Shown here in pieces: positions 26,887 through 36,056 of a stretch of DNA of 64,000 nucleotides. The position numbers were made by a program, and so were the translations under genes. The notes under the pieces were generated by a model that saw only the letters and a list, made by a program, of their open reading frames with translations, did not search any database and was not told where the DNA came from. Where the stretch lies: contig NZ_FMXB01000002.1 in assembly GCF_900103415.1 (NCBI RefSeq), positions 138,545 to 202,544 on the forward strand. Reading direction: 5' to 3'. This DNA comes from Methanobrevibacter millerae. Lineage in GTDB: Archaea; Methanobacteriota; Methanobacteria; Methanobacteriales; Methanobacteriaceae. How positions within the stretch are numbered: position 1 is the stretch's first letter; the number at the start of each line of letters is the position of its first letter.

Positions 26887-27789
26887 TTAAATACCGTTCC
26901 AAATATCTTTTACCGATTTTACCGTTTTTGAAAATGATTTTTTACGGTTGATTAATTTTCTAACGTTCTTGCCGCAGTGGGAACAGAATTCAGTGTCGAA
27001 ATCCAGTATTTCACCGCAGCTACATACTATTCTCGTTGTCAAAATACGTTCGGGATTGAGATGTCTTTGACAATATTGACAATAGCTTGCATTAAAAGGG
27101 TTTCTGTTGCCGCAAACGCAGATTATTTCAATCATCTCTTCATTTAAACTGTTGCCGCATTCGATGCAGAAATCTGAAGTTGCATCATTTAAAGTTGAGC
27201 ATACGCACAGCTTTTTGATATCGCTGATTCTGCCATAATTCCGTAATGGAAGTCCGCAATTTCTGCAGAACTGGCTTTCCTCATCGTTTTCTTCACCGCA
27301 AAAACAGAAAACCGGATTTTCGAACTCAAGATTGAAATTGCTGTAGTTGTCATCCTCTTCATTTTCATGCAGTTTGCGTCCGCACATGTCGCAGAATTCG
27401 CTTTCATATGGATTAATAGCTCCGCATTCGCAGACGATATCCCTATTGACAACAATATTATCGATGTCGAGTTTGGGCTTTTCAACTTTTCTTATCAGTC
27501 TGGACAAACCCTTTTCAAAGCGCTTAACCCCGCAGTGATAACAGAATTCGTTGTCGATTTCATTCAGATAGCCGCATGAACATATGTCATAGTCAAAATC
27601 AGCATTAACATTAATGTATGGTGAAAAGTCAATGTTTACATCGAAAAAGCCGATATTATGGACTGGAGGGGTGAAAGTGTATACTTCATTATTATCCTTT
27701 GAAATCGTTTTGGCACCGCATTTAGAGCAGTATTCCTCATTCGGTACCAATCTCTTTCCGCAATTGGGACAATAATTCCAAAACCCCAT
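26887..27789 (-). CDS. Protein with seven consecutive zinc ribbons
   Basis: A 300-residue protein built almost entirely of zinc ribbons. Seven CxCG/CxxC knuckle pairs can be counted: CPNCG...CSKCG, CSCGYLN...CYHCG, CECGAIN...CDMCG, CFCGEEN...CRNCG, CVCSTLN...CIECG, CVCGNRN...CQYCQ and CSCGEIL...CSHCG. They are separated by acidic linkers. The most N-terminal one differs (CxxCG first pair), the others share CxCG-x(n)-FCxxCG. There is no enzymatic domain. It lies between the DHH protein and the zinc-ribbon/HExxH protein with 11-base and 0-base gaps, so all three are one transcript and may form a complex. Confidence 0.75.
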   Translation of the reverse strand: MGFWNYCPNCGKRLVPNEEYCSKCGAKTISKDNNEVYTFTPPVHNIGFFDVNIDFSPYINVNADFDYDICSCGYLNEIDNEFCYHCGVKRFEKGLSRLIRKVEKPKLDIDNIVVNRDIVCECGAINPYESEFCDMCGRKLHENEEDDNYSNFNLEFENPVFCFCGEENDEESQFCRNCGLPLRNYGRISDIKKLCVCSTLNDATSDFCIECGNSLNEEMIEIICVCGNRNPFNASYCQYCQRHLNPERILTTRIVCSCGEILDFDTEFCSHCGKNVRKLINRKKSFSKTVKSVKDIWNGI

Positions 27790-27800
27790 AATCCACCAGT

Positions 27801-30062
27801 TTATAATTTGGATAATGATTTAATCTCGTTTACTATTTCAGTCAGTATATCTTCGCCAAGCCCTTCAATGTACTTTACTGAACCTGCACATTCATGTCCT
27901 CCTCCATCAACGCCTGCTGAAGGCACCTTAACTGCCAGGTTTGAAACTATATCATTAACGTTGAAGCCGAATTGTGCATTAACAGCATCGGTAGCCCGAA
28001 ATACACCGAAATCCGGACCGTGTCCTAAAGTGACAATAGGCTTGTCTTCACCCAGCTCTTTAACTACCCTATCATGGACAAAGCCGCAGGTCTTTCCCGG
28101 AGCCGGAAACGTGAATTTATGAGCATATTTTTCAACGTCGATCATGTTGAAATAGATTCCGTTTTCAAACTGGGTTTTCCTGATGTTCGGAAGTACAGCC
28201 TTAAGCTGGGTATCGATTCTCTTTTCATATTCCTTGTATAGAGCATCAATCATCTTATAATGCTTATCGAAATTGTCTACCGCAAGAATCGTGTCCATTA
28301 TTCCCCTTCCGTTCATGAACCTTAGGAAATAGGATTCAAAATCAATACATTCGGCCACTTTTGCCAGATGTTCCTTTGTAAAGTCCTTTTCATAGGCAAG
28401 CTCCAGATACTGGTAGACTTCACCGCATTCAGCACGGTCTCCCAAAGCCGCAATGGCCGGCAAATGCTGAATCAATTCCTTAATTTCAGGATTTACGATG
28501 TGAGCGACTTCCGCTGCAAGAGCTCCTGCAGTCAGCTGTGAATCCGCTCCGACAAGATATGGGTTTACGTGGGTATCGACATATTCATCAACTGCAACCG
28601 TTGCGCCGTAGATTTCGCCGTCCATTTCGTCAACGGTCAGCAATTCTCCAGGAGAGTGGTGATCTATAACGATAACTTCAATATCATAGATTTTGGCCTG
28701 CATTAACGCCACGATATCCTCTTCGGTTGAACCGTTGTCCAGCAGGACTATTAACGGCAGTTTCTGGCCATGCCTTTCCTGGTCTTCCAAAGCGAATGAC
28801 AAATCCTTTACGACATCTTCAAGTTCATAAAAAGGAGCTTTTGATGGAGAACGCTTGAAATAATAATACTGCGCATCATTGCTTGGGTTGATTTCCTCAA
28901 TTAACGGAACGACTGCCTTTTCCATAGCAACTCCTGCGCATATTCCGTCAGCATCATTGTGATGTCTAAGCAAAACTGTCCTGCCGTCGAGAATGGCCCT
29001 TCTGATTTTGTGGGCTGCTTCCCTCATCTTTGGTTTGAGCCTGTTTAAAACGTCACTCTTGACAAGGAAATCGACGTCTTCAGGTTCGGCCTTCTTGTCT
29101 AATGCCTCATCTATTAATTTTAATATGTCGTCTTTCTTGCTTCCTTCAAGTTTTGTCATTGAAGATGACTCGATTTGGGTTTTTCCGCCATGCTGGTTGA
29201 CTTCACCTATGATTTCAACGGCATCGCCTTCTGAAACCTCAGGATATGCTCTGACGCCCGCTTCATCAAAGGCGGCAACTTCAGCAACTCCGGTTTCATC
29301 GGTAACCGTAAATATTGTAGGGCCTGAAGTCTGCTGTACCTGAAGGACTTCACCGTCAATGCGAACCATTCTGCCCATTTTGCTTTCCAGATCATCCACA
29401 ACGGTTCTTGGAATTGATTTTGTTAACCTGATGATTCTGTGGTTTCTGACATATGCTGGGGCGAAATCGATTTTTCCTTCCCTGGATTTGATGGAAGTTA
29501 TGAATACGATTACTTCCTCTCCAACCCTATATCCGGAGACCTCTCCTCTCATCAGCCCCCATACGTTATTGTTCAGGCTGATGAAAGCGCCGTATTTCTC
29601 GATTCTTGTGATCTTACCCTTGTACAGCTTGTCACGGTCAAGATCCCTCATTTCGCACAAGGAATCCAGGACATAAACGTCCCGGACCTCGTTTTCACGG
29701 GCAATACGTTTTTCTTCTTTTTCCTTTCTTTCCTTACGTTTGGCGCCGCATTCCGCGCAGATATCGTATTTTTCGTCTAAAGGCTTTCCGCAGTCACGGC
29801 AGACATTAACCTGACCGCTTCCACCACAGTAAGGACAATCTTCATAAACTTCAACCTGGCCTTTTCCATTGCAGACCTCGCATGGAATGTCTTGCTCTGC
29901 ACCTAAATCAAATTTGGCTCTGGCATTACTATTGACTCCCTTAAAATGATTTCCAACATCAAAGGAGTCTTCTTCATATCCCGTCCCGCCGCAAGCGGAA
30001 CATTCCTTATAATCAACAACAACAGATCCAGAACCGTTACATTTTGGACAATTCTTTTTCAA
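27801..30062 (-). CDS. DHH-family (RecJ-like) phosphoesterase with DnaJ-type zinc fingers, S1 and OB domains
   Basis: A 753-residue protein. The N-terminus has DnaJ-type CxxCxGxG repeats (CPKCNGSG, CSACGGTG, CEVCNGKG, CPYCGGSG) and a CRDCG...CAECG ribbon to about residue 110. An S1-type RNA/DNA-binding domain follows at about 140-215 (LYKGKITRIEKYGAFISLNNNVWGLMRGEV), then an OB domain (about 225-310). The DHH catalytic part starts near 365 (RHHNDADGI, IVLLDNG, VIVIDHHSPGE) and ends with DHHA1 GGGHECAGS. Archaeal RecJ-like proteins include GAN-associated exonucleases and nano-RNases, so single-strand nucleic acid hydrolysis is expected. The start is TTG at 30062 with GAGGT 7 bases ahead. Confidence 0.87.
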   Translation of the reverse strand: MKKNCPKCNGSGSVVVDYKECSACGGTGYEEDSFDVGNHFKGVNSNARAKFDLGAEQDIPCEVCNGKGQVEVYEDCPYCGGSGQVNVCRDCGKPLDEKYDICAECGAKRKERKEKEEKRIARENEVRDVYVLDSLCEMRDLDRDKLYKGKITRIEKYGAFISLNNNVWGLMRGEVSGYRVGEEVIVFITSIKSREGKIDFAPAYVRNHRIIRLTKSIPRTVVDDLESKMGRMVRIDGEVLQVQQTSGPTIFTVTDETGVAEVAAFDEAGVRAYPEVSEGDAVEIIGEVNQHGGKTQIESSSMTKLEGSKKDDILKLIDEALDKKAEPEDVDFLVKSDVLNRLKPKMREAAHKIRRAILDGRTVLLRHHNDADGICAGVAMEKAVVPLIEEINPSNDAQYYYFKRSPSKAPFYELEDVVKDLSFALEDQERHGQKLPLIVLLDNGSTEEDIVALMQAKIYDIEVIVIDHHSPGELLTVDEMDGEIYGATVAVDEYVDTHVNPYLVGADSQLTAGALAAEVAHIVNPEIKELIQHLPAIAALGDRAECGEVYQYLELAYEKDFTKEHLAKVAECIDFESYFLRFMNGRGIMDTILAVDNFDKHYKMIDALYKEYEKRIDTQLKAVLPNIRKTQFENGIYFNMIDVEKYAHKFTFPAPGKTCGFVHDRVVKELGEDKPIVTLGHGPDFGVFRATDAVNAQFGFNVNDIVSNLAVKVPSAGVDGGGHECAGSVKYIEGLGEDILTEIVNEIKSLSKL

Positions 30063-30072
30063 TTTAAAAACC

Positions 30073-30573
30073 TCATTTGAACAAATCGGGATTCTTTTTT
30101 ACCAAGTCATTTCTGACGTTCTGAAACTCAAGAGCCTGATTCATCAATTCGTTGGCCTCATAGGCATAGCTGTTACCTGTACTGTTGCGGTAACTTTTAT
30201 AGCAGCCGATAGCATCCAACAAATAATCCGTAGCATTCATCTTAAGCTCAAGCTCACTTAAAACCGTATTTATATAATTCTTATGAACATCATCATCGAC
30301 AGAGGTTAAATTATCCCTAATACTCTCTAACTTAATTATGCTCTGATTAAAATTATTTTTGGCTGAAATAGCCTTGTTTTTTGATTCATCGTAATTTTTA
30401 CCATTTAACAAATCGACAGCCTGATTGTAATCTGAATCGCCGGAGGTTATGCTATCGCTAATATCCGGCATGACTGCATTAATACTGCTTTCAGAACTAT
30501 ACAAATAGATTACAGCAACTGAAAAAACGATTAAAATAAATATAAAAATTATTACACCAGTATATTTTGACAC
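30073..30573 (-). CDS. Small membrane-anchored helical protein (166 aa)
   Basis: It starts with GTG at 30573. A single hydrophobic segment at residues 5-24 (TGVIIFIFILIVFSVAVIYL) is followed by about 140 residues predicted helical and coiled-coil-like (NGKNYDESKNKAISAKNNFNQSIIKLESIRDNL...). The C-terminal half is probably outside the cell. No family is recognised. It ends 10 bases before the DHH-family gene, suggesting it is the first gene of that operon. Confidence 0.6.
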   Translation of the reverse strand: MSKYTGVIIFIFILIVFSVAVIYLYSSESSINAVMPDISDSITSGDSDYNQAVDLLNGKNYDESKNKAISAKNNFNQSIIKLESIRDNLTSVDDDVHKNYINTVLSELELKMNATDYLLDAIGCYKSYRNSTGNSYAYEANELMNQALEFQNVRNDLVKKNPDLFK

Positions 30574-30632
30574 AATATACTATCTATAAAAAGGCATTAT
30601 TAAAATTTGTTATAAAATTAAAAAAAAGAAGA

Positions 30633-30655
30633 ATTTTAAGATAAAATCTTAAAAT
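30633..30655 (-). terminator. Intrinsic terminator after the superoxide reductase gene
   Basis: A perfect 10-bp stem ATTTTAAGAT/ATCTTAAAAT (30633-30642 and 30646-30655, 3-base loop) directly follows the minus-strand stop. Read on the minus strand it is followed by TTCTTCTTTTTTTT. Confidence 0.75.
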
Positions 30656-31021
30656 CTATTCGCTGGACCAGAGACCGTGTAAATTACAGAAAGCAAATGC
30701 TTTTACATCATCAGTGGAGTTTACTGTGAAGGTTGCTTCTGCAACATCACCTGGTTTGAAGCATTTTACATATAGTTCTGCGCCTGCTTCAACAATTAAG
30801 AATTGAATGTAGTGATCATCATCCATTGGATGAGCAGCTTCGCCGACTTTTACACTTACTTTATCACCGTCAATTTCAACTACAGGTTTGTGTTTAGGAG
30901 ATTTTTCTCCTTCGGTCTGTGCAGGGAATTCGAACATGTGTGTGTCACATGTATCGCCATCACCTTCAGCTAAAACTTGGATAATACTATCACATTCGTC
31001 ACATTTTAATATTTTTGCCAT
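30656..31021 (-). CDS. Superoxide reductase (desulfoferrodoxin family)
   Basis: Non-haem iron enzyme that reduces superoxide to peroxide without making oxygen, an anaerobe's oxygen defence. ATG 31021 is chosen because GGAGATG precedes it (121 residues). Active-site iron ligands are seen in SPKHKPVVEI, GEAAHPMDDDHYIQFL and the C-terminal CNLHGLW, that is four His and one Cys. The N-terminus has CDECD and a later Cys (GDTCDTHMF) but lacks the second adjacent-cysteine pair of a full desulforedoxin domain, so the second iron centre seems absent or remodelled. It lies downstream of iscU/iscS and ends at a strong terminator. Confidence 0.92.
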   Translation of the reverse strand: MAKILKCDECDSIIQVLAEGDGDTCDTHMFEFPAQTEGEKSPKHKPVVEIDGDKVSVKVGEAAHPMDDDHYIQFLIVEAGAELYVKCFKPGDVAEATFTVNSTDDVKAFAFCNLHGLWSSE

Positions 31022-31086
31022 ATTATACATCTCCATAAAGTAATTAAACTTACTTTATTTTTTAATGTATATATTATTATTGTTTT

Positions 31087-31461
31087 CTATTGGTTACTTT
31101 CACGATAGTTTTCAATAGCTGCCTGAAGACCGTCGGCGGCCAAGTTTGAACAGTGCATTTTGATTGGTGGAAGTCCATCAAGTTCCTCTGCGACGTCATT
31201 ACGTGAAATGGCAAGGGCTTCGTCCAAAGTTTTGCCGACAGCCAATTCGGTAATCATGCTGCTTGTTGCGATTGCCGCACCACAACCGAATGTCTGGAAA
31301 CTGATGTCCTCAATCACGTCATCATCATTAACCTTAATGTAAATTGTCATTAAATCTCCGCATGTAGGGTTTCCTACAGTTCCGATGCCGTTTGCATCTT
31401 CCATTAATCTGCAGTTTCTAGGGTTTGCGAAGTGATCCATTACTTTTTCTGAATAATCCAT
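31087..31461 (-). CDS. iscU: Iron-sulfur cluster scaffold IscU/NifU
   Basis: Scaffold on which Fe-S clusters are assembled with sulfur from IscS. GTG 31470 opens the frame, but ATG 31461 with GAGGTG at the right distance is the better start (124 residues, MDYSEKVMDHFANPRNCRLM). The three cluster cysteines are in GNPTCGDLMTIYI, FQTFGCGAAIATSS and PIKMHCSNLAADGL. It begins 3 bases past the iscS stop (the ribosome site is inside iscS), so the pair is coupled. Confidence 0.95.
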   Translation of the reverse strand: MDYSEKVMDHFANPRNCRLMEDANGIGTVGNPTCGDLMTIYIKVNDDDVIEDISFQTFGCGAAIATSSMITELAVGKTLDEALAISRNDVAEELDGLPPIKMHCSNLAADGLQAAIENYRESNQ

Positions 31462-31463
31462 GT

Positions 31464-32672
31464 TTAACACCTCTTACAAGTATCGCTGTGTTTTTTACAC
31501 ATTATATTATCGTAATCAAGTTCCTGATTCCATAAAGGAGACATTTGCCTTAATCTTTGAACAGACTCTGCAATCGTTTCAACAAATGCGTCAACGTCAA
31601 AGGCATCGCTTTCTGGAGCAAGTGAAATCCTTAAAGATCCGTGAACATCAACGGGATCCAATCCCAATGCGGTCAGTACAGGAGAGGCTTCCAGCTTATT
31701 TGATGAGCATGCTGAACCGGTTGAGGCCTGATAGCCTTTCGCGTCAAGCAGGAGAATTAATGATTCCCCTTCAATGGCCTTGAACCTGAAGTTTACAAGG
31801 TTCGGCAACCTGTTTTCGGCATCACCATTTAAATAAGCTTCAGGAATAGTGGTTAGAACCTTGTCAATCAGCTCATCCCTGATTGCTGAGAGTTTATCAT
31901 AGTGTTCATCCAGTTGGGCGGCTGCAAGTTCGCATGCCTTACCGAATCCGACTATTCCAGGAACGTTTTCGGTTCCTGCCCTGATGCCTTTTTCCTGTCC
32001 TCCTCCATGAATTAGAGGAACGACACGGGTTCCTTTTCTAATGTATAATGCTCCAACACCTTTTGGACCGTTAATCTTATGTGAAGATAAAGAAAGCAAA
32101 TCGACATTTAATTTCTCAACATCCACTTCAACTTTTCCGAAGCTTTGAACGGCATCCGTATGGAACTTGATGCCTTTTTCGCGGGCGATTTTACCGATTT
32201 CCTCAATTGGCTGGAGGGTTCCGATTTCATTGTTTGCATGCATTACAGTAATTAAAATCGTTTCATCGGTTATTGCCTCTTTCAAGTCTTCAATCTTTAT
32301 TATACCGTTTTCATAAACCGGCAAATAGGTTACTTTAAAATCAAGTGATTCTAAAAAGTAAAGAGTTTCCTTAATGGCAGGATGCTCGATTTCTGTGGTA
32401 ATTATATGTTTACCTTTTTTAGCCAGTTTAAAGGCAATGCCCTTAACCGCCAAATTATCGGATTCAGATCCGCCACCGGTGAAGAAAATCTCTTCAGGCT
32501 TTGCGTTAATTGCATCAGCCACTCTTTTACGAGCCAATTCCAAAGCCTTTTTTGATTCACGTCCGATTGAATAGAGAGTGGAAGGGTTTCCAAACTCCTC
32601 TTTGAAATATGGCAGCATTTCTTCAAAAACTTCCTCGCTGACCTGTGTAGTTGCTGAGTTATCCAAATACAT
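31464..32672 (-). CDS. iscS: Cysteine desulfurase IscS/NifS
   Basis: PLP enzyme that takes sulfur from cysteine for Fe-S clusters and other sulfur cofactors. It is 402 residues. The N-terminus MYLDNSATTQVSEEV, the pyridoxal Lys in SLSSHKINGPKGVGALY, HTDAVQSFGKV, and the active-site Cys loop ASTGSACSSNKLE are all present. The C-terminus has an extra short Cys-containing tail (CKKHSDTCKRC). A GGAGATTAAG site precedes ATG 32672. It is followed directly by iscU, giving a minimal Isc pair. Many methanogens lack IscS, so its presence is notable but not unusual for this genus. Confidence 0.95.
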   Translation of the reverse strand: MYLDNSATTQVSEEVFEEMLPYFKEEFGNPSTLYSIGRESKKALELARKRVADAINAKPEEIFFTGGGSESDNLAVKGIAFKLAKKGKHIITTEIEHPAIKETLYFLESLDFKVTYLPVYENGIIKIEDLKEAITDETILITVMHANNEIGTLQPIEEIGKIAREKGIKFHTDAVQSFGKVEVDVEKLNVDLLSLSSHKINGPKGVGALYIRKGTRVVPLIHGGGQEKGIRAGTENVPGIVGFGKACELAAAQLDEHYDKLSAIRDELIDKVLTTIPEAYLNGDAENRLPNLVNFRFKAIEGESLILLLDAKGYQASTGSACSSNKLEASPVLTALGLDPVDVHGSLRISLAPESDAFDVDAFVETIAESVQRLRQMSPLWNQELDYDNIMCKKHSDTCKRC

Positions 32673-32746
32673 TCTTAATCTCCAAATTGTTTTTTAATAT
32701 AGTTAAAACTTCATTTTATATAAATTTTAAGTGATTAAAAGGTAAC

Positions 32747-34048
32747 CTAGTCAATGGCATCCAAAGCCTGACTTAGGTCATCAATTAAATCATTGACATC
32801 TTCCAAACCGATTGATAATCTGATGAAATCAGGAGTTACGCCGGTTGCTTCCTGTTCTTCAGGAGTCAATTGCTGATGCGTAGTACTTGCAGGGTGGATT
32901 GCAAGACTTTTTGCGTCTCCGATATTTGCAAGGATTGAGAAGAGTTTTAAATGTTCAATGACTTTTCTTCCTGCTTCCTCTCCACCTTTAACACCGAATC
33001 CTAAAATTCCAGCGAAATTGTCTTTCAAGTATTTTTTGTTGATTTCATAGGTTGGGTGTGATTCCAATCCAGGATAGTTAACCCAGTTAACTTTAGGATG
33101 GGATTCAAGGAATTTAGCGACTTTCAAGGCGTTTTCAGAGTGTCTTTTTACACGTACGTCCAGGCTTTCAAGTCCCTGAAGGAAAATGAAGCTGTGTACA
33201 GGTGCCTGAGTAGCTCCGATGTCTCTTAATAACCTTGCCCTTGCCCTTACGGTAAATGCAATGTTTCCAAGTTCAGGAACGTCTCCGAATGAATCCCAGA
33301 AGACCAGTCCGTGATAACTTGGATCAGGTTCTGAGAAGTTAGGGAATTTTCCGTTGCCCCAGTTGAATTTACCTGAGTCCACAATATATCCTCCAACAGC
33401 AGTTCCATGTCCTCCTACATATTTGGTTGCGGATGCTGCAATGACATCAGCACCATGTTCCAATGGTCTTACCAAACCTACACCGATTGTATTGTCGACA
33501 ATTAATGGAATATCATGGCTGTGTGCGATTTCTGCCAATGCTTCAAAGTCCGGCACATCCAGTTTTGGATTACCGATTGATTCTGCATAAATCGCTTTTG
33601 TCTTTTCATCGATTGCATCTTCAAAAGCCTGCAAGTCCTGTGAATCGACAAATCTTACTTCACGTGCCAAATCCTTTAAAGTGTAGTCGAACAATTGATA
33701 GGTTCCTCCGTAAAGGTTATCGGCTGATACTATGTTGTCTCCAGGCTGTGTAACGTTCAATATTGCGTATGTGATTGCTGCAAGACCACTTGATGTTGAA
33801 AGACCTGAATTTCCACCTTCAATGGCGGCAATTCTTGCTTCAAATACATCGCTGGTTGGGTTAGTTAATCTGGAATAAATTTGTCCAAATTCTTGAAGGG
33901 CGAATCTCCTTGCAGCTTCATCTGAGTCCTTGAATACATACGAAGTTGTCTGATAGATAGGCACCGCCTGAGCTCCGGTTACAGGATCCGGCTCTTGGCC
34001 TGCTCTTACACCTAAAGTTGCTAAACCATAACTTTTTTCATTACTCAT
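32747..34048 (-). CDS. metY: O-acetylhomoserine sulfhydrylase (MetY-type)
   Basis: PLP-dependent enzyme that makes homocysteine from O-acetylhomoserine and sulfide (Cys/Met metabolism family). Start taken at ATG 34048 with AGGTGAT ahead (433 residues). The family signatures are [47 protein letters not shown], the PLP-lysine segment [21 protein letters not shown] and the C-terminal [19 protein letters not shown]. It has its own promoter region carrying two copies of an ATAAC-N4-GTTAT palindrome. It is separate from iscS by 74 bases. Confidence 0.93.
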   Translation of the reverse strand: MSNEKSYGLATLGVRAGQEPDPVTGAQAVPIYQTTSYVFKDSDEAARRFALQEFGQIYSRLTNPTSDVFEARIAAIEGGNSGLSTSSGLAAITYAILNVTQPGDNIVSADNLYGGTYQLFDYTLKDLAREVRFVDSQDLQAFEDAIDEKTKAIYAESIGNPKLDVPDFEALAEIAHSHDIPLIVDNTIGVGLVRPLEHGADVIAASATKYVGGHGTAVGGYIVDSGKFNWGNGKFPNFSEPDPSYHGLVFWDSFGDVPELGNIAFTVRARARLLRDIGATQAPVHSFIFLQGLESLDVRVKRHSENALKVAKFLESHPKVNWVNYPGLESHPTYEINKKYLKDNFAGILGFGVKGGEEAGRKVIEHLKLFSILANIGDAKSLAIHPASTTHQQLTPEEQEATGVTPDFIRLSIGLEDVNDLIDDLSQALDAID

Positions 34049-34125
34049 AAATATCACCTTTTAAAAATTTTTTTTGAATTATTACATGTGCATTCTAAAA
34101 ATATGTCACGTGTTATAATTACTAT

Positions 34126-34228
34126 ATAACAATAGTTATTTTTAGTATATAAAAGTTTTGGTTAACCTAAAAATTTTGAGAAAAATAGTTGTGATATAAT
34201 ATAACATATGTTATCATACTATATAAAG
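34126..34228 (-). promoter_or_regulatory. metY promoter region with two TATA boxes and two ATAAC-N4-GTTAT palindromes
   Basis: On the minus strand there are TATA boxes CTTTATATAG (34218-34228) and CTTTTATATAC (34145-34155). Each is followed within a few bases by a palindrome, ATAACATATGTTAT at 34201-34214 and ATAACTATTGTTAT at 34126-34139 (minus reading). The palindromes lie between each box and the expected start, a place for a repressor. A third copy of the same ATAAC-N4-GTTAT is at the pdxS promoter. Confidence 0.55.
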
Positions 34229-34362
34229 ATTGTTATATTTTTTAGGGAAGAGATTGAACTACCTCAACTTGTAGAAGTCAAGATAGTCCCATAGGAAATG
34301 TTTCCAAAATCTAAAAGAAATTCCTACACTACCGAATTATTAATAAAAGCTAAAAAAATTAG

Positions 34363-36045
34363 TTAGCGCATATTAATTACATATTCTATATTATTAAATC
34401 CCAATACTTCACTAACTTTGATGTTATCCTGCGAAAAGGATTTTTCAATATCATTCATTACTTCCCTTTTTCCTTCATCCTTCATATTGATAGTTATTTT
34501 ATCATCATAGTCAATCAATAGTATTTCCACATGCACTTTTTCATTGTTTGAATCAAAAATGGTGTTTATTATCTTATCCAATGTTTCAATAGATGAATTA
34601 TCTGCATTCAAACTCTCCAAATGATTAAACATTTCAGATTTCACAGCATCATTTTTGCTTTCTAAAGTATAATTTCTAGTTTTTTCAATTAATCCCTTTC
34701 TAATGAAAAACAATCCATAATATTCGCTGTCCTTTCTTTCAACTATTTTCACATAAATGGCAACAACAACTATTGATAGAATAAACCCTAACGGGAAAGA
34801 TAGCCAGACGCTGGTGATGCCAATGTAGGGATATAATAGGTATGTAAACATTAACGGTCCTAGAAATTCTGAAATGATTGTAATGATTCCGGATTCCACA
34901 GTTCTTTCAATTCCTTCATAATAAAACAACAGCATAGTTGAAAATGCCATAGGTATGAATGCCAATGAATATATCCTAATCGCATTTTCCACCAAACTAT
35001 CATTAGGCATTTGGTGAAGTTTGAAAAACATTAATAATCCATCAGGATATACTAACAGAAATACAGTAAATATCACTGAACAAGCTAATGTTATTAAAAC
35101 TGAATTTCGCACAATATGATTCAGATTATAAAAATCATTTTGCGCATAATAAATAGGAACAATGGAAGATAATGTTTCGGCGAATCCCATGATTAAAATA
35201 CTTATTATCAACAATGCACTCACACATACATTGAATATGTCCAAACCTAACTCTCCTAAAACTCCGCTGACAATCAAATTCATGACATAAATCAATAATA
35301 CATTAAAAAAGCCCATACTTGCGCCCGGAAGACCTATTTTAATTATTTCAATTGTTGAGGTTATCCAAGTCCTGAATTTCAATTTGGATAAAACGAATCT
35401 GAAAGTTCTTTTTGAATCAAAATGATATTTTAAAATACACATTGATCCAACTACATAACCTATCAACATTGCAAGTGATGCTCCTTCAATACCCATATGA
35501 AAAACACCAAGAAACAGATAATCTAGAATTATGTTGATAATGTTTACAAGAATAATTACTCCTGAAGCAAAATTTGGTTGTCCATCAACACGAATAAACT
35601 GACATAAAACCCCCAATATAGTCGCAATCGGGAAACAAATGAATAAATATACACTATATGCGTCTACATAAGGTAGCGCCCCTGCAGTTGGATGCAATAG
35701 ATTAATTAAGGCATCTTTAAATAAAAAGCATGCCACTAAAATCAAAGCGGATAGAACTATTGTTGAAAGCATTGAAGTTGTGAAATAATGATTGCTTCCG
35801 TCTTCATCAAATTCCGCCTTTTTGTTTAAAGCTAAAATTTGGCCTCCCAATCCAAATAACCATTCAAATATTGTAATTAACAATACCAAAGGTTCTAAAA
35901 CCTGTAAAGCCGCTTGCGCATTGTGTCCAAGGAATGTTGAAACAAAACTTGCATCAACAACTGAAGCTATGTTTAAAGCCATTGCTATAAGCAATGACGG
36001 CAACAACAATTCCCTGAATTTATGAGTAATAATTTCATTTGACAT
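34363..36045 (-). CDS. MATE-family efflux transporter fused to a degenerate GHKL-ATPase-like domain
   Basis: A 560-residue protein starting at ATG 36045 with GGTGA just ahead (the frame opens at an overlapping GTG at 36057). The first 450 residues are a polytopic transporter of the MATE type (about 12 hydrophobic helices), with the polar EPLVLLITIFEWLFGLGGQ and QPNFASGVIILVNIINIILDYL motifs. The last 110 residues are soluble: NDAVKSEMFNHLESLN..., IIDYDDKITINMKDEGK and LGFNNIEYVINM look like a shortened histidine-kinase-type ATPase (GHKL) fold lacking clear catalytic glycines. The start lies 11 bases past the NRPS stop, so it likely exports the NRPS product. The C-terminal domain call is weak. 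Confidence 0.8.
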   Translation of the reverse strand: MSNEIITHKFRELLLPSLLIAMALNIASVVDASFVSTFLGHNAQAALQVLEPLVLLITIFEWLFGLGGQILALNKKAEFDEDGSNHYFTTSMLSTIVLSALILVACFLFKDALINLLHPTAGALPYVDAYSVYLFICFPIATILGVLCQFIRVDGQPNFASGVIILVNIINIILDYLFLGVFHMGIEGASLAMLIGYVVGSMCILKYHFDSKRTFRFVLSKLKFRTWITSTIEIIKIGLPGASMGFFNVLLIYVMNLIVSGVLGELGLDIFNVCVSALLIISILIMGFAETLSSIVPIYYAQNDFYNLNHIVRNSVLITLACSVIFTVFLLVYPDGLLMFFKLHQMPNDSLVENAIRIYSLAFIPMAFSTMLLFYYEGIERTVESGIITIISEFLGPLMFTYLLYPYIGITSVWLSFPLGFILSIVVVAIYVKIVERKDSEYYGLFFIRKGLIEKTRNYTLESKNDAVKSEMFNHLESLNADNSSIETLDKIINTIFDSNNEKVHVEILLIDYDDKITINMKDEGKREVMNDIEKSFSQDNIKVSEVLGFNNIEYVINMR

Positions 36046-36056
36046 ACTATTCACCA

